From Mannheimia varigena (GTDB taxonomy: Bacteria; Pseudomonadota; Gammaproteobacteria; Enterobacterales; Pasteurellaceae), in contig NZ_CP016226.1 in assembly GCF_013377235.1 (NCBI RefSeq), positions 2,046,001 through 2,110,000 on the forward strand: a stretch of DNA of 64,000 nucleotides, written 5' to 3'. The position numbers and the translations under genes are program-made. The notes beneath the pieces are model-generated. The model worked only from the letters and a program-made list of their open reading frames with translations. It had not been told where the DNA came from and ran no database searches. Positions 45,848-54,400 of the stretch are shown one piece after another (position 1 is the first letter of the stretch; each line of letters starts with the position of its first letter).

Positions 45848-46335
45848 TGTTTAAACCAAACGTAACAATGGCATGCGTGGTGCATTGCAAGGGCAAATTT
45901 CTGTTTGTGGAAGAAATTGAGTACGGCAAACGCACGCTGAACCAACCGGCTGGGCATTTGGAGCAAGGGGAAACCTTGTTGGAAGGGGCGAGCCGTGAAC
46001 TGTTTGAGGAAACCGGCATTCGGGCAGAAATGGCAAGTCTGGTAAAAATTTACCAATGGCAAGCCCCAAGAACCCAAATCGAATATCTCCGTTTTCTATT
46101 TGCGGTGGAGCTTGAGGAATGGCTTGATCCCAATCCGCAAGATGCGGACATTACCCAAGCCCTTTGGTTGAGCGAGGCGGAATTTCAGCACTATATTCAG
46201 CAAGAGGGGCAGTGCGAACGCAGTCCGCTGGTGGTGCAATCGCTGAAAGACTATTTAAGCGGCGAGCGTTATCCGCTTTCTCTGCTGAATGCGTTTGAGT
46301 GGAAGCAAAGTGAGGCAAACAATGCAGCAATTTGA
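45847..46335 (+). CDS. nudJ: Nudix hydrolase NudJ
   Basis: NudJ hydrolyses nucleoside and other diphosphates, including hydroxymethylpyrimidine diphosphate in E. coli. The 162-residue protein starts MFKPNVTMACVVHCKGKFLFVEE, as NudJ does. It has the complete Nudix box GHLEQGETLLEGASRELFEE-TGI near 37-59, with the metal-binding glutamates, and the NudJ-typical RSPLVVQSLKDYLSGERYPLSLL tail near 120-143. The start overlaps the selD stop and the end overlaps ubiH by 14 bases; the three form one coupled unit. Confidence 0.92.
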   Translation: MFKPNVTMACVVHCKGKFLFVEEIEYGKRTLNQPAGHLEQGETLLEGASRELFEETGIRAEMASLVKIYQWQAPRTQIEYLRFLFAVELEEWLDPNPQDADITQALWLSEAEFQHYIQQEGQCERSPLVVQSLKDYLSGERYPLSLLNAFEWKQSEANNAAI

Positions 46336-47515
46336 TGTGGTGATTGTCGGCGGAGCCGTCACCGGCTCGGTGCTGGCGTTGGCGTTGAGCAGTTTTAGCC
46401 AACACAAAATGTCGATTGCGATTATCGAAAGATCCTTACCGGATTATGAACAACAAGGCGGCTTTGATGCTCGTAGCATTGCGTTAGCTTTTGGCAGTTT
46501 GCAAAAAATGCAGAAAATCAGACCGCTTGTGGGCAACAATTTAGGGGCGGAAATTGAGGAAATTGCCACGTCAATCAAGCAAATTCAGGTGGCGGATAAA
46601 GGGCATTTTGGCAAGGCCACGTTAAAAGCCAGCGAGCAGAATTTGCCGCAACTTGGGGCGGTGGTGGAATTGGCAAAATTAGGCAAAAAATTAACCGCTT
46701 GCCTTGAAAAACACGCCAATATTCAACTCTTCTGCCCGAACGAAGTGGTTGAAATTCAACGTTCGCTTGAAGCTTGTGAGCTGACGTTAAAAAATGGTGA
46801 GCGGCTGCGTTGTGCCTTGCTGGTTGCCGCTGACGGCATTCAATCTAAAGTCGCCAAACAGTGCGGCGTGGAAACGCTCTCGGTGCGAGATTATGGGCAG
46901 TCTGCGGTGATCGCTAATGTGGAACTGAACGAGCCGCACCAGAACCAAGCCTTTGAATATTTCACCGAGCAAGGCCCTTTTGCCTTGTTGCCATTGAGCG
47001 GAAAGATGATGTCGCTGGTGTGGTGTACTGAGCAAGCCTCTGAGCTAATGCAGCTGCCGGACAGCGAATTTTTGGCTCGCTTGCAGCAGCAATTTGGCTG
47101 GAAATTGGGGCAGTTTTTGCGAGTGAGCAAGCGGTTTGTTTATCCGCTAATTTTGCAAAAAGCCGAAAGCCATATTCACCACCGCTTGGCGATTGTCGGC
47201 AACGCTGCTCAAATGCTCCACCCCGTTGCAGGGCAAGGCTTTAACCTCGGCTTGCGAGATTTGTACACGCTAGCAGAGCTTGTGGCTCAAGCCTTTAATC
47301 AGGGCAAGGATATTGGCGAATTTTCACTGCTAGCCGAATTTGAACGTCAACGTTCGCAAGATCAAGACCAAATGATGAAAGCTACAAGCGGTCTGATTTC
47401 GATTTTTTCTTGCGAAATGCTGCCGCTTCAGTTGCTGAGAAATTTCGGGCTGTTCGCCGTGTCACATAGTAAAATGGCGAGAGATGTTGTCACTCATCGG
47501 GCGTTGGGGTGGTAA
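46322..47515 (+). CDS. ubiH: Ubiquinone biosynthesis FAD hydroxylase UbiH
   Basis: UbiH is an FAD-dependent monooxygenase of aerobic ubiquinone synthesis. The 397-residue protein has the FAD motif VVIVGGAVTG near 5-14, the GFDARSIALAFGS segment near 48-60, DG near the middle (VAADGIQSK) and the C-terminal VGNAAQMLHPVAGQGFNLGL near 293-312, which is typical of UbiH. The start at 46322 follows GAGG. UbiF/VisC are related; the N-terminal SIALA and the C-terminal match favour UbiH. A stem-loop follows downstream. Confidence 0.88.
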   Translation: MQQFDVVIVGGAVTGSVLALALSSFSQHKMSIAIIERSLPDYEQQGGFDARSIALAFGSLQKMQKIRPLVGNNLGAEIEEIATSIKQIQVADKGHFGKATLKASEQNLPQLGAVVELAKLGKKLTACLEKHANIQLFCPNEVVEIQRSLEACELTLKNGERLRCALLVAADGIQSKVAKQCGVETLSVRDYGQSAVIANVELNEPHQNQAFEYFTEQGPFALLPLSGKMMSLVWCTEQASELMQLPDSEFLARLQQQFGWKLGQFLRVSKRFVYPLILQKAESHIHHRLAIVGNAAQMLHPVAGQGFNLGLRDLYTLAELVAQAFNQGKDIGEFSLLAEFERQRSQDQDQMMKATSGLISIFSCEMLPLQLLRNFGLFAVSHSKMARDVVTHRALGW

Positions 47516-47555
47516 TGAACCAGCAAAATAAGTTACAAAAAATGCAAATTTTTAT

Positions 47556-47584
47556 TTGACATCTTTTTGAAGTATGGGTATTAT
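47556..47584 (+). promoter_or_regulatory. Strong sigma-70 promoter upstream of uraA
   Basis: TTGACA (47556-47561) and TATTAT (47579-47584) are 17 bases apart, predicting a start near 47591 and a leader of about 215 bases before uraA. Confidence 0.75.
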
Positions 47585-47610
47585 TCCGCCGATTTAAAGC
47601 ATACGATTCC

Positions 47611-47698
47611 AAGTCTTGAATGAAAATTCAAGGCTTTTCCTTTTTATGAAAGCCCTTGAAATTTTGATTTGCCGCTCAAACGGCAAAAAAATTTTGCC
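47611..47698 (+). terminator. Leader hairpins upstream of uraA
   Basis: An 11-bp stem with one G-U pair and a GAAA loop (47611-47636) is followed by TTCCTTTTT and looks like an intrinsic terminator. Its 3' arm can also pair with the downstream AAAGCCCTTGAA (47649-47660). Two overlapping hairpins, TTTGCCG-CTCAAA-CGGCAAA (47668-47687) and GGCAAAA-AAA-TTTTGCC (47682-47698), follow. The region may be the ubiH terminator, a uraA leader control, or both. Confidence 0.55.
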
Positions 47699-47706
47699 TA
47701 AAATTC

Positions 47707-47731
47707 GCAAACGATTGCAGCAAACGTTTGC
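47707..47731. promoter_or_regulatory. Tandem PurR-like boxes upstream of uraA
   Basis: GCAAACGATTGC (47707-47718) and GCAAACGTTTGC (47720-47731) lie 13 bases apart. The second is the perfect PurR core seen before the purine permease; the first has one mismatch. In E. coli, PurR also represses pyrD and codBA. Confidence 0.65.
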
Positions 47732-47808
47732 TCTTGTGCAATAAGTAGGCTTTTTAGTGCGTAACCGCAATGGTTGTAGCGTATCAGATCATAAAAAGAG
47801 AGTAACAA

Positions 47809-49041
47809 ATGACTACAGAAAATATCAGTTCGCCAAAGCAGGCGTTTATAGGATTGCAAATGCTGTTTGTGGCATTTGGGGCGTTAGTGTTAGTTCCGTT
47901 GATTACCGGACTTGACCCCAATGTAGCCCTTCTTTCTGCCGGTGTCGGCACCCTCATTTTCCAATTATGTACCAAACACCAAGTTCCTGTTTTCCTCGCC
48001 TCTTCTTTCGCTTTCATTGCCCCTATTCAATTCGGTGTCCAAAAATGGGGAATCCCCGTCACAATGGGGGCTTTGCTTTGCACTGGTATTATTTACTTTG
48101 CTCTATCTACGCTAGTGAAATTTAAAGGTGTTGGTATTTTACATAAATACTTCCCTCCGATTGTGATTGGGCCGGTGATTATGGTGATTGGCTTGGGACT
48201 AGCTCCGGTTGCGGTGGATATGGCTCTTGGCAAATCAGCCCCGAATGTTGAGCCTAATACTGCAATGATGATTTCAATGATTACCTTAGCCACAACCCTG
48301 ATTGTGGCGGTATTTGCCAAAGGTTTATTAAAACTTGTGCCGATTTTAGCAGGGCTTACAGTGGGCTATCTCTTATCGGTCTCAATGGGCTTGGTGGATT
48401 TCACCAAAGTGACAGAGGCAGCTTGGTTTAGTTTGCCGAATGTGTCTGCCCCTGAATTTCAGTTAGAGGCGATTTTCTACCTACTGCCGATTGCTCTTGC
48501 CCCAGCCGTTGAACACTTGGGCGATGTGATGGCAATCAGCCAGGTTGCCGGTAAAGATTTTATGAAAAAACCAGGGCTACACCGTACGTTATTAGGTGAT
48601 GGTTTAGCAACTTCTGCCGCAGCGGCATTAGGAGGCCCACCAAATACAACCTATTCAGAAGTAACCGGTGCGGTAATGCTAACCAAAAACTTTAACCCTA
48701 AAATTATGACTTGGGCGGCTTGCTGGGCGATTGCGTTCTCATTCTGCGGCAAAATTGGGGCATTTCTCTTAACGATCCCAACTTTTGTAATGGGTGGCAT
48801 TATGATGTTGCTATTCGGTGCGGTTGCCGTGGTGGGAATCAATACACTGACGAAATCTAAAGTGGATTTAAGCGTGCCTCGCAATCTTTGCATTGCTTCG
48901 GTGGTAATGACGTTCGGGATCGGTGGTATGTTGATCAACATCGGCGAGTTCTCAATCAAAGGAATCAGCTTGTGTGCGATTGTGGCGATTGTACTGAATA
49001 TCGTGTTGCCAAAAGAAAAATTGGAAGAGCCTAGCCATTAA
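47809..49041 (+). CDS. uraA: Uracil/xanthine permease family transporter, probably UraA
   Basis: A 410-residue nucleobase:H+ symporter of the NCS2 family with about 14 hydrophobic segments. It has LDPNVALLSAGVGTLIFQ near 34-51, the family LAPAVEHLGDVMAIS substrate-site region with glutamate near 240, GGPPNTTYSEVTGAVMLT near 282-299 and a second conserved GGIMMLLFGAVAVVGI. The motifs fit uracil permeases, but a purine substrate is possible and the PurR-like boxes upstream would fit that as well. The DHODH-like gene follows 45 bases later. Confidence 0.85.
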   Translation: MTTENISSPKQAFIGLQMLFVAFGALVLVPLITGLDPNVALLSAGVGTLIFQLCTKHQVPVFLASSFAFIAPIQFGVQKWGIPVTMGALLCTGIIYFALSTLVKFKGVGILHKYFPPIVIGPVIMVIGLGLAPVAVDMALGKSAPNVEPNTAMMISMITLATTLIVAVFAKGLLKLVPILAGLTVGYLLSVSMGLVDFTKVTEAAWFSLPNVSAPEFQLEAIFYLLPIALAPAVEHLGDVMAISQVAGKDFMKKPGLHRTLLGDGLATSAAAALGGPPNTTYSEVTGAVMLTKNFNPKIMTWAACWAIAFSFCGKIGAFLLTIPTFVMGGIMMLLFGAVAVVGINTLTKSKVDLSVPRNLCIASVVMTFGIGGMLINIGEFSIKGISLCAIVAIVLNIVLPKEKLEEPSH

Positions 49042-49086
49042 TCGCTACCGCTCAAAGAGTTTATATTGATATATAAGGAATAAACG

Positions 49087-50073
49087 ATGCAAAAATTACA
49101 ATTTAACCCACCGCTTCTCAATACGCCTTGCCCTTGGTGTTCTGAATTAGAAAATCTGCGTGAGCTTTACGCTTGTGAATATACCGGAGCCGTGACGACT
49201 CGCACCTCTATGTTAGAGCCATATCCACATGATTGGGCGAAAAATCAATATGTGCTGTTTGATGCAACGGCTCAACAAGTTGCTGGCGTCAATGAAAGAA
49301 ATGCCACACAACAGCAAACCTCCAGCCTCAATACCATCGGACTGAGCCCGAATAACTTAGCGGTAACTAAAGGCTTTGTTCGCACCATTTCAGATGAATT
49401 ACGGGAAAAAAGCAATAAACCATTCATTATTTCAGTGTTTGGCTCACCGGAAGAAGTGGGGGAATGCTACGAGCAGATTTGTGCCTTGCAAACTGAGGTG
49501 AAAATGCCACTGGCGATGGAGATCAACATCTCTTGCCCGAACATTCCGGGGAAAATTTCACCGGCATATTCTGCAGAAGAACTGTTACCCTATTTAAACG
49601 CTCTACAAGCCACCCTTGAAAAGCTGAACCAAGGCGAAAATGCGTTACCGATTGGGATTAAAATTCCGCCATTTACCTACCAAAACCAATATGATGAGCT
49701 GATTAAAGGCTTATTACAAGCGGTCGAAAATGGCAAAAATTTACCAATTTGCTTTATTACTTCCACCAACACGTTAGGCTCATCGCTGTTAATGCAAGGC
49801 GATAAAGCGGTACTCAATTCCGAAGCTGGCACCGGCGTTGGCGGTATGGCAGGCACGTCAATTCATGCCCTTTCGCTGGGGAATGTTTATACGCTACGCC
49901 AAATGTTAGACCAAGAACCTGCACTGAAATCTCTACAGCTGATTGGTGTTGGTGGCGTCAACGACAAAGCCGGCTTTGAACGAATGAAAGCCGCTGGGGC
50001 AGATTTTGTCGGTTTAGCCACCGCCTTAGGGATAAAAGGGATTGAGGTGTTTGAAGAGATCCTATCTGAATAA
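49087..50073 (+). CDS. Class 1-type dihydroorotate dehydrogenase-like protein
   Basis: A 328-residue soluble flavoenzyme of the DHODH family, class 1 branch: INISCPNIPGK near 146-156 carries the class 1 catalytic cysteine (Cys150), where class 2 enzymes use serine, and there is no N-terminal membrane helix. TSTNTLG near 225-231 and GVGGV near 305 bind FMN. The usual lysine near residue 43 of class 1A enzymes reads Arg39 here (TTRTSM), so activity on dihydroorotate is uncertain. Gamma-proteobacteria normally have only class 2 PyrD. It is in an operon with uraA. Confidence 0.75.
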   Translation: MQKLQFNPPLLNTPCPWCSELENLRELYACEYTGAVTTRTSMLEPYPHDWAKNQYVLFDATAQQVAGVNERNATQQQTSSLNTIGLSPNNLAVTKGFVRTISDELREKSNKPFIISVFGSPEEVGECYEQICALQTEVKMPLAMEINISCPNIPGKISPAYSAEELLPYLNALQATLEKLNQGENALPIGIKIPPFTYQNQYDELIKGLLQAVENGKNLPICFITSTNTLGSSLLMQGDKAVLNSEAGTGVGGMAGTSIHALSLGNVYTLRQMLDQEPALKSLQLIGVGGVNDKAGFERMKAAGADFVGLATALGIKGIEVFEEILSE

Positions 50074-50082
50074 TGAATAGTT

Positions 50083-50101
50083 GGGCGTGCGTTGCACGCC
50101 C
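50083..50101. other. GC-rich hairpin after the DHODH-like gene
   Basis: GGGCGTGC-GTT-GCACGCCC forms a perfect 8-bp stem 10 bases after the stop, without a T run. It may stall or end transcription from either side. Confidence 0.5.
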
Positions 50102-50116
50102 GAATTAAATGTGGGT

Positions 50117-50526
50117 TTAACCCAACCATTTCTCCACCAACTCATTGGTGGTTTCTTTGTGTACCCACATACTGCCGAGTTCCGGATGGGGGAATTTGGT
50201 GTGGTTGTAGCCGACAAATTGGCGGAAGTCGAAAACGGCGTGAGGGTAGCCGTTAATCAGCAAAAAGGCTTGATAGCCGTCCTCACTCCAACAGATTTCC
50301 AATCGCGTGGCTCGTGTAGCGAGTTTTGTTCGATGTCGCTAATGCGGAAAACGAAAAGGCTGTCCACCACAGGCTGCTCGGTTTGATGTAAATCCATTGC
50401 GTAGAAATAGCCGGTTTCTTCATCAATTTCAAACATCACGACCAGATGTTCGTGCTGAGTAGAATGAGCCCCGTTGCGGTAAGGCTCGTTAAGTAGAATA
50501 TGATCGGTTAAAACAGAATAGAGCAT
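50117..50526 (-). pseudogene. DUF2251-like gene, frameshifted
   Basis: The first part (start ATG 50526 with AAGGAT before it) encodes MLYSVLTDHILLNEP... through EHLVVMFEIDEETGYFYAMD and DSLFVFRISDIEQNSLHEPR, then leaves the family frame near 50300. The second part, one frame away, continues LEICWSEDGYQAFLLINGYPHAVFDF to the stop at 50117. Together they match the layout of DUF2251 proteins (unknown function, about 130 residues). Total length is 410 bases, one short of a multiple of three, so a single-base loss (or a sequencing error) is the simplest cause. A product from the first part alone would be 89 residues. Confidence 0.65.
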
Positions 50527-50545
50527 TGAGTTATCCTTATAAGCA

Positions 50546-50573
50546 AAATGCCACCGATTTCTCAGTGGCATTT
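50546..50573 (-). terminator. Terminator of eno
   Basis: AAATGCCAC and GTGGCATTT form a 9-bp stem with a 10-base loop, 18 bases past the eno stop on the minus strand, followed by TTTTGC. Confidence 0.7.
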
Positions 50574-50590
50574 CAACATTTAATCAGCGA

Positions 50591-51901
50591 TTACGCTTGA
50601 CCTTTGATCTCTTTACGACCATTGAACGGAGCCGGTGTACCAGCACGCTCTAATGCTTCTTCGATACGGATTAATTGGTTGTATTTCGCTACACGGTCAG
50701 AACGGCTCATAGAACCAGTTTTGATTTGACCTGCTGCTGTACCCACTGCTAAATCAGCGATAGTTGCATCTTCAGTTTCGCCTGAACGGTGAGAGATTAC
50801 TGCGGTGTAACCTGCATCTTTCGCCATCTTAATCGCTGCTAACGTTTCAGTTAATGAACCGATTTGGTTGAATTTGATTAAGATAGAGTTTGCGATACCG
50901 TTTTCGATACCACGCGCTAAGATTTTGGTGTTGGTTACGAATAAGTCGTCACCTACTAATTGTACTTTGTCGCCTAATACTTTAGTTTGGTATGCGAAAC
51001 CTTCCCAGTCAGACTCGTCTTGACCATCTTCGATAGACACGATTGGGTACTCTTTGCATAAGCCTTCTAAGTAGTGAGTGAACTCTTGTGAAGTGAAGGT
51101 TTTACCTTCGCCTTTCATATCGTACACGTTACGTTCTTTGTCGTAGAACTCAGAAGATGCACAGTCCATCGCTAAAGTGACGTCTTTACCTAAAACGTAG
51201 CCTGCTTTCTCAACTGCTTCTTTGATACACGCTAATGCATCAGCGTTAGAAGCTAGGTTTGGTGCGAAACCACCTTCATCACCCACCGCTGTATTTAAGC
51301 CTTTCGCTTTTAATACTTTCGCTAAGTTGTGGAATACTTCAGCACCAATGCGTAATGCTTCTTTTAATGTTGAAGCACCCACCGGTTGAATCATAAATTC
51401 TTGAATATCAACGTTGTTGTCTGCGTGCTCACCACCGTTGATGATGTTCATCATTGGTAACGGCATAGAGTAAACGCCCGGAGTACCGTTTAATTCTGCG
51501 ATGTAAGCGTAAAGTGGTAAACCTTTAGATGCTGCTGCTGCTTTCGCTGCTGCTAAAGATACCGCTAAGATTGCGTTTGCACCGAATTTAGATTTGTTTT
51601 CTGTTCCGTCTAAATCGATCATAATTTGGTCGATTTCAGCTTGTGCTGTACCTTCTTTTCCAACAAGTGCGTTTGCAATTTCGTTGTTTACTGCTGAAAC
51701 CGCTTTTAATACGCCTTTACCTAAGAAACGACCTTTATCGCCATCACGTAATTCTAACGCTTCGCGTGAACCTGTTGATGCACCTGATGGAGCAGCTGCT
51801 AAACCAACAAAGCCACCTTCTAAGTGAACTTCAGCTTCAACAGTTGGGTTACCACGAGAGTCGATGATTTCACGACCGATTACTTTAACAATTTTTGCCA
51901 T
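50591..51901 (-). CDS. eno: Enolase
   Basis: Enolase converts 2-phosphoglycerate to phosphoenolpyruvate and, in E. coli, also sits in the RNA degradosome. The 436-residue protein starts MAKIVKVIGREIIDSRGNPTVE and has the loop PSGASTG near 38-44, GGEHADNNVDIQEFM near 157-171, the catalytic GDDLFVTN near 317 and SHRSGETEDATIADLAVG near 372-389. Codon bias is strong, as for pgk and fbaA. It is transcribed as a single gene. Confidence 0.98.
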   Translation of the reverse strand: MAKIVKVIGREIIDSRGNPTVEAEVHLEGGFVGLAAAPSGASTGSREALELRDGDKGRFLGKGVLKAVSAVNNEIANALVGKEGTAQAEIDQIMIDLDGTENKSKFGANAILAVSLAAAKAAAASKGLPLYAYIAELNGTPGVYSMPLPMMNIINGGEHADNNVDIQEFMIQPVGASTLKEALRIGAEVFHNLAKVLKAKGLNTAVGDEGGFAPNLASNADALACIKEAVEKAGYVLGKDVTLAMDCASSEFYDKERNVYDMKGEGKTFTSQEFTHYLEGLCKEYPIVSIEDGQDESDWEGFAYQTKVLGDKVQLVGDDLFVTNTKILARGIENGIANSILIKFNQIGSLTETLAAIKMAKDAGYTAVISHRSGETEDATIADLAVGTAAGQIKTGSMSRSDRVAKYNQLIRIEEALERAGTPAPFNGRKEIKGQA

Positions 51902-52058
51902 TGTTGATATCCTCTAATGTGAGAGTTAATAGAAAAAAGAATAGGTATATATTAAAGCGATTTTCTGCTTTTGTCTTTTAAAAAACACGCTTGTGACAAA
52001 GAATTTATCACGAATTTGATCTAAGACGATTTTTATTGGCGATTATAGCAATTTTTGT

Positions 52059-52082
52059 AAAAAACGGCAAAAATTTGCCCGC
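52059..52082 (-). terminator. Terminator of the nagZ-rlmC pair
   Basis: On the minus strand, GGCAA-ATTT-TTGCC is followed by GTTTTTT just after the rlmC stop. The outer bases overlap a degenerate USS (GCCCGCTTGT). Confidence 0.5.
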
Positions 52083-52091
52083 TTGTAATGG

Positions 52092-53270
52092 CTATTTTTT
52101 GACTAAAAACGCCAGTGTTTCGTAGTGTGAAGTATGCGGAAACATATCAAAAAGTTGCACTTTGTGTAATTCATAATCGGTAAGCAATTCAAAATCTGCT
52201 GCCATTGAAACCGCATTACAACTTGAATAAATCAAATAAGGCGAGCCAAGTTGATTTAAAAATTCCGCAAGTGCTTTGCCAATACCTCGGCGGGGTGGAT
52301 TGACGATGATCAAGTCAGGAATCGTACCAGTTTCGTTTAAAGCAAATTGTGCTGAATCGAGTGAGGCAAATTTGACATTTTTTAAGCCAAGTGCATTTGC
52401 TGATTTGGTTGCGCTTTCAATCGCAGAGACTGAAATTTCAATGCCGGTTAATTCCATATTTGGATTTTTCTCACGCAATGCTTTTGCACAATGTAAACCA
52501 AATCCGCCGACACCACAGAACAGATCCCAAAATTTCTCAATCGGTAAATCTTCCACCCAACTTTGAGCGGTTTTATAAAGTTGCTTAGCAACTTCAGGAT
52601 TCGTTTGGAAAAAGCCTTGCGGGCGAATAAATAGCGGAACGCCGTTAAAATCTTCTTCAATTACTTTCTGATCTGTTAAGAAAATCTCTGTTTCTCCTTC
52701 TAAAACGGCGGCGTGTTGCGGCTGAATATTGAGGCTGACGACAGAATTTGGTGGCAATTTTTCTAAAAGAGCAGGTAGTTCTCGTTCAACCAAAGGGCGT
52801 TTGCTTTCACTTCTGACCACAAAACGCAACATCAATGATTGATTATATTGACTTTCGGTAATCAAAATATATTTCAGCTCACCTTTTTTCTTGGCAATGT
52901 TATACGGAACTAAGCCCGCTCGAGCGATAAAATCTTTGAGAATAGGGAAGAGTGCCGAAAATGAAGTCGGGTAGAGTAAGCAGCCCGTTAAATCAATACC
53001 GCTTTGAGCATCATTTTGATCTTTTAAAATGCCAAGGATCGGGCGTTCCACGCTCCCCGATACCACCATTTTCGCTTTATTGCGAAACTGTGAAATCGGC
53101 GAGCGAACAAGCGGTAAGATTTCGGTTTTATTTTGCAAAATAAAAGGCGAAATTAACCGCTTGAGATGACTTTCTTTTTCTTCTAATTGGCTTGAATACG
53201 GCTGCTCAATCCATTGGCAAGAGGTGCAATCTCCATTCTCAAAATACGAACAATGCAACAAATTAGACAT
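52092..53270 (-). CDS. rlmC: 23S rRNA m5U747 methyltransferase RlmC
   Basis: RlmC methylates U747 of 23S rRNA with SAM and a [4Fe-4S] cluster. The 392-residue protein starts with the cluster motif CSYFENGDCTSCQW (Cys7, Cys14, Cys17) with a fourth cysteine at GCLLYP, and has FRNKAKMVVSGSVE near 62-75, RPQGFFQTNPEVA near 219-231, the SAM motif DLFCGVGGFGLHCA near 250 and the catalytic SSCNA near 351. These match RlmC rather than RlmD or TrmA. The end of nagZ overlaps its start by 8 bases. Confidence 0.95.
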   Translation of the reverse strand: MSNLLHCSYFENGDCTSCQWIEQPYSSQLEEKESHLKRLISPFILQNKTEILPLVRSPISQFRNKAKMVVSGSVERPILGILKDQNDAQSGIDLTGCLLYPTSFSALFPILKDFIARAGLVPYNIAKKKGELKYILITESQYNQSLMLRFVVRSESKRPLVERELPALLEKLPPNSVVSLNIQPQHAAVLEGETEIFLTDQKVIEEDFNGVPLFIRPQGFFQTNPEVAKQLYKTAQSWVEDLPIEKFWDLFCGVGGFGLHCAKALREKNPNMELTGIEISVSAIESATKSANALGLKNVKFASLDSAQFALNETGTIPDLIIVNPPRRGIGKALAEFLNQLGSPYLIYSSCNAVSMAADFELLTDYELHKVQLFDMFPHTSHYETLAFLVKK

Positions 53271-54300
53271 TCGCCGCTTTCCACTCTAACCAATTATTTT
53301 GCAAGGCAGTAAGTTCACGTTGAGCCTGTTGATAGCGAGGGCTGTTTTCCAGTTCTCGCCAGCTCATTGTCTTGCGTTTCATCAACGATAAATGACGCTC
53401 TTTTTGAGCTTGAGTGGGTTGATATTTTAGCCCGTCTAACACTTGCACCACGCCGTCAGGCTCGTTACAAAGGAGTAATAAATCGCAGCCGGCTTGAATC
53501 GCTTTTTCAGAACGTTCCACAAAATTCCCCATAAAGCCAGCGCCTTTCATGCCAAGATCGTCTGAGAAAATCACGCCGTTAAAATTAAGCTGTTTGCGTA
53601 AAACCTCTTTGAGCCAGTAGCTTGAACCGCTAGCAGGTTGGCTGTCGCATTGGGTGTAAACCACGTGAGCAGGCATAATCGCAGAAAGTTTACCTTTGGC
53701 AATAAGCTGTTTAAACGGCAGAATATCGTGGCTGAAAATCTCGGCTTTCGGACGATCATCAAATGGCGTTTCTAAATGTGAATCGGCTAAAACGTGCCCG
53801 TGACCAGGAAAATGCTTGCCCGTAGTTGCCATTCCCATCTCCAACATTCCGTCAATAAAGGCTTCGGCTACCGGCAAAATGTGTTGCGGCTCTTGTCCGA
53901 ATGAACGGTCACCAATTGCTTTGCAGTCGTGACCTAAATCTAAAACAGGGGCAAAACTTAAATCAATGTCTAGTGCAAACATTTCCGCTGCCATTAGCCA
54001 GCCACTCTCTTTGGCAAGCTGCATTGCTTCTTCTTGAGTAGTTGCCAGTTGGCTGAAAGATTGCATCGCAGGCAGCTTGGTAAAACCTTCACGGAAACGT
54101 TGCACACGCCCGCCTTCTTGATCGACGGTGATCAATAAAGGCTTTTTCACACGTTGGCGAATATCTTTTACGAGAGCTTGAATTTGTTCTTTATCATAAA
54201 AATTACGAGTGAAGAGAATTAAGCCAGAAACCAATGGGTGCTCTAGCATTTCTACTTCTTCTTGAGGGAGTTCTTTGTCTTTAATATCAATAAGTAGCAT
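53263..54300 (-). CDS. nagZ: Beta-N-acetylhexosaminidase NagZ
   Basis: NagZ (glycoside hydrolase family 3) removes N-acetylglucosamine from muropeptides during cell-wall recycling in the cytosol. The 345-residue protein has DQEGGRVQR near 62-70, the family KHFPGHGHVLADSHL near 163-177 with the catalytic histidine, and the nucleophile aspartate in FSDDLGMKG near 244. The start at 54300 (MLLIDIKDKEL) gives normal length; a longer frame to 54378 would overlap a terminator. No strong ribosome site is visible. It is translationally coupled to rlmC. Confidence 0.95.
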   Translation of the reverse strand: MLLIDIKDKELPQEEVEMLEHPLVSGLILFTRNFYDKEQIQALVKDIRQRVKKPLLITVDQEGGRVQRFREGFTKLPAMQSFSQLATTQEEAMQLAKESGWLMAAEMFALDIDLSFAPVLDLGHDCKAIGDRSFGQEPQHILPVAEAFIDGMLEMGMATTGKHFPGHGHVLADSHLETPFDDRPKAEIFSHDILPFKQLIAKGKLSAIMPAHVVYTQCDSQPASGSSYWLKEVLRKQLNFNGVIFSDDLGMKGAGFMGNFVERSEKAIQAGCDLLLLCNEPDGVVQVLDGLKYQPTQAQKERHLSLMKRKTMSWRELENSPRYQQAQRELTALQNNWLEWKAANV

Positions 54301-54355
54301 AATTTGTAAAAAATCGGATAGATTCGGATAAATAAAACCGCTTGTATTGTACATT

Positions 54356-54383
54356 AAAAAGCCCTTGATTTTCATCAAGGGCT
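54356..54383 (-). terminator. Terminator of the TerC-family gene
   Basis: AGCCCTTGAT and ATCAAGGGCT form a stem with a 4-base loop; on the minus strand it is followed by TTTTTAA. It separates the TerC-family gene from nagZ. Confidence 0.82.
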
Positions 54384-54400
54384 AACGAATTGCTCAGTAA

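Noticed and set aside
47611..47660. Classical antiterminator before uraA
   Set aside because: The alternative pairing partner is downstream of the terminator-like stem, so it would form too late to prevent termination.
50081..50386. 101-residue plus-strand frame downstream of the DHODH-like gene
   Set aside because: Antisense to the frameshifted DUF2251 gene, whose minus-strand frames show family-like residues.
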